64,000 nt of DNA, from NCBI GenBank assembly GCA_949290355.1, contig CASERN010000007.1, forward strand, positions 1-64,000. Direction: 5' to 3'. Made by a program: the position numbers and the translations under genes. The notes under the pieces are model-generated. The model worked only from the letters and a program-made list of their open reading frames with translations, ran no database searches and was not told where the DNA came from. Source of the DNA: an uncultured bacterium (lineage in GTDB: Bacteria > Cyanobacteriota > Vampirovibrionia > Gastranaerophilales > Gastranaerophilaceae). Shown one piece after another: positions 49,856 through 60,832 of the stretch (positions are counted from its first letter, which is position 1; every line of letters starts with the position of its first letter).

Positions 49856-50791
49856 ATGGAAGAATTTACACATTTTACGGTTATGAAAAATGAGGCTGTC
49901 GATGCACTGGAATGCCAAAATGGTAAAATTTATGTTGATTGTACTCTTGGCGGGGGCGGTCATAGCGGATTAATTTTGAGTCGTATTCAGCCTGATGGGC
50001 GCTTAATTGCTTTTGATGTCGACGAAGATGCGATTAGAGCATCTTCTGAGAGGTTAAAAGGTTACGACAACTTAACAATTGTAAAAGATTCATATACAAA
50101 TATTAAAAAAGTGTTACATAGTTTGGGTATAGAAAAAATTACCGGAGGTGTATTATTTGATTTGGGTGCATCATATCACCAGTTTCACAAAGGGGAAAGA
50201 GGTTTTTCATTCTCCAAAGAAGCTCCTCTTGATATGCGTTTTAACCAAGATGCTGAATTCTCAGCATATGATGTTGTAAATACATACAATGAGGCTGATT
50301 TAGTAAGGATTTTTTCTGAATATGGAGAGGAAAGATTTTCAAAAAGAATTGCAAAGAAAATTGTTGAAACAAGAAAGCTCAAAAAGCTTGAGACAACTAC
50401 TGAATTAGCTGAATTAATTGTGAATTGTACTCCTCATATAAAATCATCTATACATCCTGCTACGAGAGTGTTTCAGGCAATCAGAATAGAAGTAAATAAA
50501 GAGTTAACAAATGTAAAAAATACTCTGAATGATGTGTTGGATTTGTTGGACTTTGGTGCTATAATAAGTGTAATAAGTTTTCATTCTCTAGAAGATAGGT
50601 TAGTGAAAAACTTGTTCAGGTATCATTCGCAAAGGTGCCACTGTGATAAATATCAAATGATATGTCATTGTCCGCCACCAATATTGGAACTTGTTAATAA
50701 AAAACCGATAGTTGCGAGTGATGAGGAGATATCACAAAATCCGCCTTCAAGGAGCGCGAAACTCAGAATAGCTAGATGTATTAGGCGCTAA
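49856..50791 (+). CDS. rsmH: 16S rRNA m4C1402 methyltransferase
   Basis: RsmH (MraW) methylates N4 of C1402 in the ribosomal P site using SAM. The 311-residue protein has VDCTLGGGGHSGLIL (SAM motif about 28-42), DLGASYHQF (about 102-110), FSFSKEAPLDMRF and the C-terminal PPSRSAKLRIARCI. It normally heads the dcw division cluster; here it is followed by an FtsL-like gene only. An extended -10 (TGTTAAAAT) ends six bases before ATG 49856, suggesting a leaderless mRNA. Confidence 0.95.
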   Translation: MEEFTHFTVMKNEAVDALECQNGKIYVDCTLGGGGHSGLILSRIQPDGRLIAFDVDEDAIRASSERLKGYDNLTIVKDSYTNIKKVLHSLGIEKITGGVLFDLGASYHQFHKGERGFSFSKEAPLDMRFNQDAEFSAYDVVNTYNEADLVRIFSEYGEERFSKRIAKKIVETRKLKKLETTTELAELIVNCTPHIKSSIHPATRVFQAIRIEVNKELTNVKNTLNDVLDLLDFGAIISVISFHSLEDRLVKNLFRYHSQRCHCDKYQMICHCPPPILELVNKKPIVASDEEISQNPPSRSAKLRIARCIRR

Positions 50792-50831
50792 GATAAAAGG
50801 CAAGGGATAAAAATACAGTTGGGGTAGAAAA

Positions 50832-51305
50832 TTGAATACAGCACGAGTAAGAACATCTGAAATTTTATTACAACAAGAAAATTATTATTCTGACAGAGAT
50901 TATGTCCAAAACCCCTTAAAAGAAGAAAATCAAGTAATAGAAGGATATTTTCAAAAGGAGATATCACAAAAGGCAATGGCAATAAGAAAAGTAAATAAAA
51001 CTTTATGTGGATTATTAGGTATAGCTGTTATTGTTGCTTTTATCAGTTATTATTTTTCTATGTCAAATGAATTGGTTTTGAATAAGCTGAGTCGTCAGAT
51101 ATCTTCTTTGAATGAAGAAAATGCTGAATTGCAAAATAATTTAGACAGGTTAAAATCTTTTAATAATGTTGATAGCAAGATGATGCAATATAACATGCTC
51201 CAAAAGGCTGCAAAAGTAATAGAGGTTCCAGCTGTAGTATCCAAAGCACCTGTGGAGCAAAAAACTGACATGACAGCTTCATTTAATTGGTCTGTCGGTT
51301 ATTAA
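50832..51305 (+). CDS. FtsL-like division protein
   Basis: A 157-residue bitopic protein with a cytoplasmic N-terminus of about 50 residues, one membrane helix (about 57-77) and a periplasmic coiled coil (LSRQISSLNEENAELQNNLDRL, about 88-110) plus a Pro/Val tail. Position after rsmH is where ftsL lies in most bacteria, which supports the name; sequence alone would not. The start is TTG 50832 behind GGGGTAGAA. The terminator follows directly. Confidence 0.72.
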   Translation: MNTARVRTSEILLQQENYYSDRDYVQNPLKEENQVIEGYFQKEISQKAMAIRKVNKTLCGLLGIAVIVAFISYYFSMSNELVLNKLSRQISSLNEENAELQNNLDRLKSFNNVDSKMMQYNMLQKAAKVIEVPAVVSKAPVEQKTDMTASFNWSVGY

Positions 51306-51320
51306 CCAAAGATTATAGTA

Positions 51321-51357
51321 AAAAAAAGAACTAAATTTTATTTAGTTCTTTTTTTTA
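51321..51357 (+). terminator. Terminator of the rsmH-ftsL unit
   Basis: AAAGAACTAAA pairs with TTTAGTTCTTT, then a long T-run. Confidence 0.9.
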
Positions 51358-51500
51358 TATTTAATTAAAAAATAAGTAGTAAAATTAAACAAAAGTTTGA
51401 TTTATCCCATACTAAAGTATGAATTTTTGTAAAAATTATTAAAGTTTTTTTTATGTCATGCCGTATATATTTTTGAAGGCATGTATGTAAGGAAAATTTA

Positions 51501-52751
51501 ATGAAAAAAGAAGAGAATAAAAATGGAGTGTCCCTTTTTTCTCAATCGGATTATTTGATAGATAAAGATCCTATTGAGGAGATTTTTGCGCTTAATTTAG
51601 GAGATTTTGTTGCAGAAAATCTTATTTCAGAAGATTTAGCAAGAAAGATTGGGGCAAGTGTAAAAGATAAAAAAGCTGGTTTGATAAAGCAGTTAAAAGA
51701 ATTAATCTCTATTTATTCACTTCAAAATACTTTGTGTGTTTTGAGTTTTGATAATAATGAAAAACAGGCAATTTTTACTTCAATAGCCCAGTCTATACAA
51801 AAAATGCTTGACATAGATTCATGTGATATTTATATCGAAAAATCAGGAGAGTTGGAGTTAATTGGGGCGACTAGTTCTAAAGCTTCAAAAAAATATTTGA
51901 TAGATGAAAAATCTCCGATTGGCAAAGCTTTTTTGAGTAGAGAAATTATTTTTGAAAATGTTATTGCAGTTCCGATGCATTGTAATATTAGGTCTGTCGG
52001 GGTTATTGTTATAAATGATAATTCTATAAAAAAAGAGTATATTGATCTGGTAGAAAGTATAGGGACTCTTTTTGCAACTTCATTAACATTACAGGATAAT
52101 ATTGATGACGCAAATAAATTAATATCTGATGAAAGTGCATCTGTTGCAGATTTACAGCATATGAGAGCAGAATTAACAGCATTAATTGGAGATTTATGTG
52201 ATTATCAACAAGCTTTTGTGGAATATTTAGCAAATGCGGTTGATAAAAAAGGTCAATATACAGTTTCTCATTCGAAAAATACTGCAAAACTTGCAAAACT
52301 TATATGTAAACAATTAGGATTGAATGAAAAGACAACCGATTTAATATATTATTCCGGATTGTTATTAAATATTGGAAAGATTGCATTACCTGAAAAAATG
52401 TTTGCAACAAACGGAAAACTTTCTAAAGAAGAATTAAATAAAATTCAGGAGCATTCAAACTTAGGTGTACATTTATTAATGAAAATCAACTTCTTGTCAG
52501 AAGTTGTACCTTACATAACTTATCAGAAAGAAAGATATGACGGTTCAGGATGCCCTGAAGGTCTTAAAGGACAATCAATACCTTTCGGGTCAAGAATTGT
52601 TGCGGTAGCAGATGCTTATTGCGCAATGACATCAGACAGACCATATAGAAAAGCAATGTCAGTAAATGATGCAATAAAAGTTATAAAATCCGAAGCTGGT
52701 TCAAAATGGGATCCTGTTGTGGTTGAAGCTTTGATAAATGTAGTAAAATAA
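51501..52751 (+). CDS. GAF plus degenerate HD-GYP protein
   Basis: A 416-residue cytoplasmic protein. Residues about 75-200 look like a GAF sensor domain. Residues about 235-416 are an HD-GYP domain by overall pattern (LAKLICKQLGL, IGKIALPEKM, RYDGSGCPEGLKG, SDRPYRK). HD-GYP enzymes hydrolyse cyclic di-GMP using metals held by His and Asp. Here the HD pair is replaced by Leu289-Asn290, the HHE triplet reads QKE (342-344) and GYP is GCP (350-352). The Asp-Ala-Tyr-Cys segment also lacks the second Asp. It is therefore probably a binding or signalling protein without phosphodiesterase activity. GGAAAA precedes ATG 51501. Confidence 0.85.
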   Translation: MKKEENKNGVSLFSQSDYLIDKDPIEEIFALNLGDFVAENLISEDLARKIGASVKDKKAGLIKQLKELISIYSLQNTLCVLSFDNNEKQAIFTSIAQSIQKMLDIDSCDIYIEKSGELELIGATSSKASKKYLIDEKSPIGKAFLSREIIFENVIAVPMHCNIRSVGVIVINDNSIKKEYIDLVESIGTLFATSLTLQDNIDDANKLISDESASVADLQHMRAELTALIGDLCDYQQAFVEYLANAVDKKGQYTVSHSKNTAKLAKLICKQLGLNEKTTDLIYYSGLLLNIGKIALPEKMFATNGKLSKEELNKIQEHSNLGVHLLMKINFLSEVVPYITYQKERYDGSGCPEGLKGQSIPFGSRIVAVADAYCAMTSDRPYRKAMSVNDAIKVIKSEAGSKWDPVVVEALINVVK

Positions 52752-52757
52752 TTATAA

Positions 52758-52786
52758 GCAAGCCACCTATTATAAGGTGGCTTTAA
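52758..52786. terminator. Terminator between convergent genes
   Basis: AAGCCACCT (52760-52768) pairs with AGGTGGCTT (52775-52783). The T-run is short, so efficiency is uncertain. Confidence 0.6.
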
Positions 52787-52792
52787 TGTAGA

Positions 52793-53086
52793 TTATTGAA
52801 TAATACTAAACGTTACTATATTGTCAATTGATATATTTAGCCAATCGTATTTAAAACACATATAATCGTTACAGTCGCATTTATCTTTATTGCAATTGCA
52901 ATAATCCGAAAGTCTGCAAATTAATGCATTTTCTAATGTAATAAAATCATCATGGCATTCTTCGCATTTTCCTTCCGGCATAAAAATGTTTCCGTCAATT
53001 TTTAAATTTTGGGTAAAAATTGAAATTTTATTAGAGCCGCTTTCTTCTACAATTTTTCCTATTGATTTTAATAAATGTTTTGTCAT
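52793..53086 (-). CDS. Cysteine-rich small protein
   Basis: A 97-residue protein. After a strand-rich N-terminus, nine cysteines lie in residues about 41-77: CEECH, ICRL, CNCNKDKCDC and MC. The spacing suggests one or two metal sites rather than a classical ferredoxin or rubredoxin. No signal peptide is present, so it is cytoplasmic. AGGAGT precedes ATG 53086. Neighbours give no hint. The function is unknown. Confidence 0.6.
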   Translation of the reverse strand: MTKHLLKSIGKIVEESGSNKISIFTQNLKIDGNIFMPEGKCEECHDDFITLENALICRLSDYCNCNKDKCDCNDYMCFKYDWLNISIDNIVTFSIIQ

Positions 53087-53169
53087 AAAAACTCCTGTAT
53101 TTTATTTGTATAAATACAGTAAAACAAATTATTTTTTTATAAATTCTCTAATAGGGCTAGTTTAAAGTT

Positions 53170-53892
53170 TTAAATTTTCACCGGATAATCTTTTTTAATT
53201 TGCCATCCGTCCTGTTGTATTAAAGCTCCGCAAACCATTCCATTTTTACATTTTTCTTTTAGCTCATCTCTTGAATCAGTAGAACCTAGCCAAGTAAATT
53301 TTCCTGTACTAGATATTATTTCTGCAACAAATGTATCTTTGCCAAATACATTAGGAGGATGTTTCCCATTTACATCAATGTATAAAAGAATATTTGTACT
53401 TATACCCCCATTTGCTGTAGAGGAGTTCATATAAACAAATATAGTCATCCCATTTGCAAATTCGATTACATAATGTTCTTTGCTTAAAAAGTTTAAATTG
53501 TTGCTATTAATACTTCCATCAGGTGCATGATATACGTCATACCCAGCTTTTGACATTGACATATACCCGCTTCTGTTAACATCTTTTAGGTATGGTAAGA
53601 AATATTTTTCAGTTAAATCAATTATTAATTTTTTTCTGTTTTGGTCTGATACATCAGAGCCATATACCTGACTGAATTCCCAAGTATTAGGATCACCATA
53701 TTCTGCTATTGCAAAATTCAACATTTGAGAGATTGTGCTTTGTGCAACTTTTAGTCTTGTTTCTATAACTTTTTTCTTGTGATTAGAAATTAATGTTGGA
53801 ATAGTCATTGCAGCAACAACGCCTATTATCCCCAAAGTAATTAAAACTTCCGCTAGTGTAAAAGCTCTTTTTCTTCCATAATAGTGATTCAT
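53170..53892 (-). CDS. Type IV pilin-like protein with prepilin signal
   Basis: This 240-residue protein starts MNHYYGRKRA and continues FTLAEVLITLGIIGVVAAMTIP. That is a class III prepilin signal: cleavage after the basic leader, N-methylated Phe, and Glu at +5. The hydrophobic helix (about 11-33) anchors it in the inner membrane or fibre. The remaining globular domain has paired Cys in EKCKNGMVCGAL near 215-226. It is probably a minor pilin or pseudopilin, or one of the lineage's expanded surface family. The ATG lies nine bases after TATAAT and lacks a Shine-Dalgarno. The paralogue at 33898 is broken. Confidence 0.88.
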   Translation of the reverse strand: MNHYYGRKRAFTLAEVLITLGIIGVVAAMTIPTLISNHKKKVIETRLKVAQSTISQMLNFAIAEYGDPNTWEFSQVYGSDVSDQNRKKLIIDLTEKYFLPYLKDVNRSGYMSMSKAGYDVYHAPDGSINSNNLNFLSKEHYVIEFANGMTIFVYMNSSTANGGISTNILLYIDVNGKHPPNVFGKDTFVAEIISSTGKFTWLGSTDSRDELKEKCKNGMVCGALIQQDGWQIKKDYPVKI

Positions 53893-54060
53893 AACATAAC
53901 TATTATAACTTATATTTTTGTATATATCAAGCTCTTTTCTTGAAACGTAGTCATGGTTTAGCTTTTCGGGGGGGGGCTGAAAGCTTCTTGTGTATTCATT
54001 TTCAAACTCCTCTTATTTCTTAACCATGCTTATTATTTACTATTTTTGTTTTTTTGTCAA
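53893..54060 (-). promoter_or_regulatory. Pilin promoter and leader cassette, copy 2
   Basis: P1 is TTGACA (54060-54055), 17 bp, AATAAT (54037-54032). P2 is TTGATA (53930-53925), 17 bp, TATAAT (53907-53902). A strong AAGAGGAG and a 13-codon leader frame lie between them. About 85% of bases match copy 1, and all box spacings and the 107-nt leader-to-pilin distance are identical. A run of nine C lies in the leader frame. Confidence 0.75.
53958..53999 (-). CDS. Leader peptide MNTQEAFSPPPKS
   Basis: A 13-codon frame behind AAGAGGAG. Its Pro codons form nine consecutive C, a slippery tract. One extra C, or a -1 ribosomal shift at the tract, would join it to an open frame of 25 codons (beginning EKLNHDYVSRKEL) that enters the pilin ATG in frame. 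Base differences between the two cassettes do not show third-position bias in that joined frame, so coding selection is not proven. Confidence 0.55.
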   Translation of the reverse strand: MNTQEAFSPPPKS

Positions 54061-54144
54061 TATAAATTATATAAAATAAAGTAAAGAATTTTGTTTTTTT
54101 AATATGTTTGTGTTACAATATTTTCAAGGGATTAGACTAACTAA

Positions 54145-56706
<2,562 letters not shown>

Positions 56707-56710
56707 TAAT

Positions 56711-56740
56711 AAAAAGCTCTCATAAGAGAGCTTTTTATTT
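56711..56740 (+). terminator. gyrB terminator
   Basis: AAAAAGCTCTC pairs with GAGAGCTTTTT around ATAA, followed by ATTT. Confidence 0.88.
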
Positions 56741-56800
56741 GAACAAAAATTTTGCTTGGTGTAATATTATTACATAAGTTATACGAAAGAGAGATTTAAA

Positions 56801-57460
56801 ATGACAAAAAAAGAATTAATTTTTTTAGGACCGCCAGCTTGCGGTAAAGGAACACAAACAAACAAATTGGCAGAATATTTACATTTCCCACACATTGATA
56901 CAGGCTCACTTTTGAGAGCTGAAATTAAAGGCGAAACTGATGCTGGGAAAGAAGCGAAAGCTTATATTGATAAAGGTCAATTGGTACCTGTAGAATTAGT
57001 TACAAGAATTATTAAAAACAGATTATCTCAAGATGATTGTAAAAACGGTTATATCTTGGATGGTTTCCCAAGAAGTGTAGAACAAGCAGAAGAGCTTGAA
57101 AAAATGAATTCTGAAATTGATAATAACACTGATACAAAATTTATCGCTGTATATTTTGATATAGATACAAGTATTCTTGTTGAAAGAATTGTAAATCGTC
57201 GTTCTTGTCCGGTCTGTGGTGAAATTTATAATTTAGAATTTAAGCCGCCAAAAGTAGCTGGTCATTGTGATAAAGATGGTGCAGAGTTGACCCAACGTAA
57301 AGATGATACAAGAGAGGTCGCTCAATCAAGATTTGATACTTACAATAAAGAAACAGCTCCGTTGGTTGATTACTATACTAAAAAAGGCGTTTTGAAATCT
57401 ATAGATGCAAACGGCTCAATCGATGAAGTTTGGGAAAGATTATTAGAGGTTATAAAATGA
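56801..57460 (+). CDS. adk: Adenylate kinase
   Basis: Adk interconverts ATP plus AMP with two ADP. The 219-residue long-lid form has LGPPACGKGTQ (P-loop about 9-18), DTGSLLRAE (AMP site), GYILDGFPRS and DTREVAQSRFDTY. The lid carries CPVCG and GHCDKDG, a Cys-Cys-Cys-Asp zinc site. The usual GAGKGT is PPACGKGT here, which still fits the P-loop. Its TGA overlaps the map start (ATGA), so the two are coupled, as at the end of many ribosomal operons. Confidence 0.97.
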   Translation: MTKKELIFLGPPACGKGTQTNKLAEYLHFPHIDTGSLLRAEIKGETDAGKEAKAYIDKGQLVPVELVTRIIKNRLSQDDCKNGYILDGFPRSVEQAEELEKMNSEIDNNTDTKFIAVYFDIDTSILVERIVNRRSCPVCGEIYNLEFKPPKVAGHCDKDGAELTQRKDDTREVAQSRFDTYNKETAPLVDYYTKKGVLKSIDANGSIDEVWERLLEVIK

Positions 57461-58209
57461 TTCATCGTAAGTCAAGAGATGAAATAAAAAGAATGCGCCA
57501 TGCAGGGCATATAGTTGCTTTAGTTCATCAAAAAATGCGTGAAGTTATTGAACCTGGAATCAGTACAAAAGAATTGGATAGTATAGCTCATGATATTATT
57601 CGTAAAGAAAGAGCTATTCCAACATTTTTAGGATATCAAGGATTTCCTGGATCTATTTGTGCATCGATAAATGAGCAGGTAGTCCATGGTATTCCTAACG
57701 AAAATGTAAAGGTAAAAGAAGGCGATATCATAAGTATTGATGTTGGAGCTACTTATGCAGGCATGGTTGGTGATGGTGCTTGGACTTATCCTGTTGGAAA
57801 AGTCAGTGATGAATGCCAAAGATTATTAAAAGCTACTGAGGAAGCTCTCTTTGCAGGTATAGCACAAATGAAAGCTGGGAATGTTTTGGATGACATTTCA
57901 TCCGCTATTGAAGCTGTTGCGGTAAGAGAAAAACTTGGTATCGTTCGCCAATATGGTGGTCATGGTGTTGGTCATGAAATGCATGAAGAACCTTTTTTGT
58001 TTAATTACAAAGTAGGTGATAGAACATTATTAAAACAAGGTTATGCAATTGCAATTGAACCGATGTTAAATTTAGGCGGAGATGAAGTTGTAGTTGCAGA
58101 AGATGAATGGACTGTAAGTACCTCTGATAAAAAACCTTCTGCTCATTTTGAACATACGGTTTTAGTAACAGAAGATGAGCCGCTTATTATTACTCAATTG
58201 TTAGAGTGA
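57457..58209 (+). CDS. map: Methionine aminopeptidase, type I
   Basis: Map removes the initiator methionine. I start at ATG 57457, overlapping the adk stop, with GAGG seven bases upstream; a longer frame from 57430 is unlikely. The 250-residue protein has NEQVVHGIPN, the metal ligands in SIDVGATYAGMVGDGAWT (two Asp), GHGVGHEMHEEP (His), AIEPML (Glu) and AHFEHTVLVT (Glu). There is no N-terminal zinc finger. Confidence 0.96.
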   Translation: MIHRKSRDEIKRMRHAGHIVALVHQKMREVIEPGISTKELDSIAHDIIRKERAIPTFLGYQGFPGSICASINEQVVHGIPNENVKVKEGDIISIDVGATYAGMVGDGAWTYPVGKVSDECQRLLKATEEALFAGIAQMKAGNVLDDISSAIEAVAVREKLGIVRQYGGHGVGHEMHEEPFLFNYKVGDRTLLKQGYAIAIEPMLNLGGDEVVVAEDEWTVSTSDKKPSAHFEHTVLVTEDEPLIITQLLE

Positions 58210-58217
58210 GGAACAAT

Positions 58218-58844
58218 ATGAATTATTATATTGGTTTATCATTAGCTGCTTCTTCCGGAATGGATAGTGGAGTAGCTGTGTTAGACGAGGATTGTAACCT
58301 TATTTTATTGGATAAATTATATACAATGAATGATGTTATGTTCTTCTTTGACAATTATCCGTCATTAAAATATTCTAAAATATGTGCTTCTTTAGTTTGG
58401 GATAGAACCATGTTGAATGGAAAATGGCGGATATTGGGTAAGCCTTATCAGCTTGTCTCAACTAATCCGTTAATTCCTAATAGAGAAAGTTGGACACAAA
58501 GGTATTCTTCTAGAGGTTGTGAATATTTAAAATCTTTGATAGAGAAAGGTGTTGAAATAAATCGTTTTGAGATTTTCTTGACAAGGCAAAGTATGCATTT
58601 AAATTCTTGTTACAAGGAACGTTCTCCTGCTGATTGTAAGTTTTTACAACAAGCTTTGAAAAATGAATGGGGAATTGATTTACCGTCAAATATGATGCCT
58701 ATGTCTCAACTGGAGGCTATTGTTGGTGCAATTCTTGCGATGGAAAATACAAAAGACCCAACTAATATTAAATTGATTTCAAAATTTAAAGATATGAATG
58801 TAATTGATGTTATAAAAAGACCTGATTTAGCTTTGTGTTTATAG
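58218..58844 (+). CDS. RNase H-fold-like hypothetical protein (DUF429 style)
   Basis: A 208-residue cytoplasmic protein. It starts with IGLSLAASSGMDSGVAVLDED, which resembles the first strands of RNase H-like DUF429 proteins ('IGIDLA ... SGVAVLD'). Near 165-180 the segment SQLEAIVGAILAM matches their final helix ('D-A-x-x-A-A-x-x-A'). The first-strand Asp of that family is replaced by Ser here. The assignment is tentative and activity doubtful. I start at ATG 58218, behind GAGGAAC, rather than at the GTG at 58206. It closely follows map and overlaps the tmk end by 6 bp. Confidence 0.55.
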   Translation: MNYYIGLSLAASSGMDSGVAVLDEDCNLILLDKLYTMNDVMFFFDNYPSLKYSKICASLVWDRTMLNGKWRILGKPYQLVSTNPLIPNRESWTQRYSSRGCEYLKSLIEKGVEINRFEIFLTRQSMHLNSCYKERSPADCKFLQQALKNEWGIDLPSNMMPMSQLEAIVGAILAMENTKDPTNIKLISKFKDMNVIDVIKRPDLALCL

Positions 58845-59468
58845 TTTTTTGTTTGAACTTATAACGTTTTCAAAAATATTTATAACATCTTTATGAATGT
58901 CTTCAATAGATTTTGTTGCATCAATAACTTTTATTCTTTGAGGTTCTTGTTTGGCAAGCTCCAGATATCCTTTTCTTACGCGGTTGTGAAATTCTATACC
59001 TGCACTTTCTAGTCTGTCTTTTTCTTTACCAACTCTTTTCATTGATGTTTCTACATCTATATCAAAAACAAATGTCAAGTCAGGTTTTTTTCCGTTTGTT
59101 GCAATATTATTCAACATATTAATACGATCAATATCAAGACCTCTTCCGTATCCTTGGTATGCAACTGTCGAATCTATATGTCTGTCGCAAAGAACGATTT
59201 CGCCTTTTTCGACAGCAGGTGCTACAGTTATATCTATGTTTTGGGCTCTATCCGCTAAAAATAAAAATGATTCACATCTGTCAGATACTGGACCTTGATA
59301 ATTTAATAGTATTTCTCGCACCTTTTCTCCAAGACCTTTTCCACCTGGTTCTCTTGTTAAAACGACTGTTTCCCCTTTATTTTTCAAATACTCTGCTAAC
59401 AGGTTTATCTGGGTTGTTTTACCACATCCGTCAGCTCCCTCAAATGTTATGAATAATCCCTTGTTCAT
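58839..59468 (-). CDS. tmk: Thymidylate kinase
   Basis: Tmk phosphorylates dTMP to dTDP. The 209-residue protein has the P-loop EGADGCGKTTQ (about 9-19), the DR-type LTREPGG, and FLADRAQNIDITVAPA. The lid segment is around RVGKEKDRLES. Of the two bacterial types, the P-loop lacks the basic residue of the yeast type and resembles the E. coli type. It converges with the preceding gene and the last 6 bp overlap, with no terminator in the gap. Confidence 0.96.
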   Translation of the reverse strand: MNKGLFITFEGADGCGKTTQINLLAEYLKNKGETVVLTREPGGKGLGEKVREILLNYQGPVSDRCESFLFLADRAQNIDITVAPAVEKGEIVLCDRHIDSTVAYQGYGRGLDIDRINMLNNIATNGKKPDLTFVFDIDVETSMKRVGKEKDRLESAGIEFHNRVRKGYLELAKQEPQRIKVIDATKSIEDIHKDVINIFENVISSNKKL

Positions 59469-59557
59469 TTTTACCTCTTAATAAAGATTATATCAAAAAA
59501 AACTAATTTGTGTTTTAATTTTTGTTATGATAAAATTCATTTGTTGAGGAGAGAATT

Positions 59558-60772
59558 ATGGGACCTAAGATTACTAAACTTAAAAATAATATTGAATTTG
59601 CATATAAAAAGAATAAAAATACGCCAAGAGTGGCATTTTATTTGAATTTTTCATTAAATAAACCTGTGTTTGAACCTGGTGTATATTCTTTAATGGTAAG
59701 ATTGTTTATACAAGGTACGAAAAACAGAACTGCTCAACAATTATCTGAAGAGTTGGATAAATATGCAATTGAGTTTAGTGTAGAGCTCAAGCTTGATTAT
59801 GTGAAATTTAAGTTTGTATGTTTAAATGAAGATTTTGAAAAAGCTATTGAAATTTTTACTGATATAATAAAAAATACAACTTTTGATGAATTTGAAAAAG
59901 AGAGAATAAAGCTTGAAGGTGAAATTATTGCTGAATTAGATTCTCCAAGAGCTAAAATAATCGATAGTTATTATAAAAATATTTATGAAGGTCATAATTA
60001 TGGTTATACAAATACTGTAATTCTCGAAAATTTGAAAAACATAAATAGACAAGATGTTGTAGATGCTTATAGAAATATTCTTCTTAATAGCAAGAAGGTT
60101 GCAGTATTTGTTGGAGATTTGGATTTTGAGAAAGTTGATGATATTTTAGAAAGAAATTTGGGTGATATTGCTGAATCTGTAGAAAATTTGCCCGTTTTGC
60201 CAAAACCTGTTTTAGAAAACGCCAAAACAGTTGAAGTGATCCAGCAGGATTTGAATCAAGCTCATATTATAAAGGGTTGGAGTGTATCAACTGTTGATAG
60301 TAATGATTTTGCGGCAATTTCTTTATTGAATATTATATTGGGTGCTAGTGGGTTATCATCCCGTTTATTTCTAGAATTACGAGATAAAAAAGGGCTTGCT
60401 TATGTTGTTCGCAGTGCCTATGATGTTGCAAGGCTTGCTGCAAATTTTTCTATATATATTGCAACTGAACCTAATAATATTGAAACTTCTTTAAAAGGAT
60501 TTGATGAAGAGATTGAAAAGATAAAAAATATTCCTGTAAGCGAAGAAGAATTGGAAAATGCTAAAAATAATCTTTTCGGGAAATGGGCATTTATAAGTGA
60601 AACAAATTCTCAACAAGCAAATTGGCTTGCTCATTATGGTATTATGGGATTTGGTTTTGATTTCCATGAAAAAACTGTTGAGCGTATAAAAAAAGTTTCT
60701 GTTGATGATATAAAAGAATGTGCAAATAAATATTTCAATGATAAGTATGTTTTATCTATCTTGAGGCCATAA
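59558..60772 (+). CDS. M16-family peptidase-like protein without the zinc motif
   Basis: A 404-residue protein with the two-domain M16 fold. The N-terminal half has PGVYSLMVRLFIQGTKNRTA where active members have G-x-x-H-x-x-E-H. The C-terminal half has the helper segment LRDKKGLAYVVRSAY with the Arg/Tyr pair (near 290). The inverted zinc motif HxxEH and its distal Glu are missing, so it should not cleave peptides by itself. In M16B pairs one subunit is catalytic and the other supplies the Arg/Tyr; no partner lies nearby. GAGGAGAG precedes ATG 59558. No signal peptide is seen. Confidence 0.8.
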   Translation: MGPKITKLKNNIEFAYKKNKNTPRVAFYLNFSLNKPVFEPGVYSLMVRLFIQGTKNRTAQQLSEELDKYAIEFSVELKLDYVKFKFVCLNEDFEKAIEIFTDIIKNTTFDEFEKERIKLEGEIIAELDSPRAKIIDSYYKNIYEGHNYGYTNTVILENLKNINRQDVVDAYRNILLNSKKVAVFVGDLDFEKVDDILERNLGDIAESVENLPVLPKPVLENAKTVEVIQQDLNQAHIIKGWSVSTVDSNDFAAISLLNIILGASGLSSRLFLELRDKKGLAYVVRSAYDVARLAANFSIYIATEPNNIETSLKGFDEEIEKIKNIPVSEEELENAKNNLFGKWAFISETNSQQANWLAHYGIMGFGFDFHEKTVERIKKVSVDDIKECANKYFNDKYVLSILRP

Positions 60773-60832
60773 CCTTATTAGGTAATGTTTTAGATAATTG
60801 TCTCTGAAATAATATTTTGGAGGCATCTTGTA

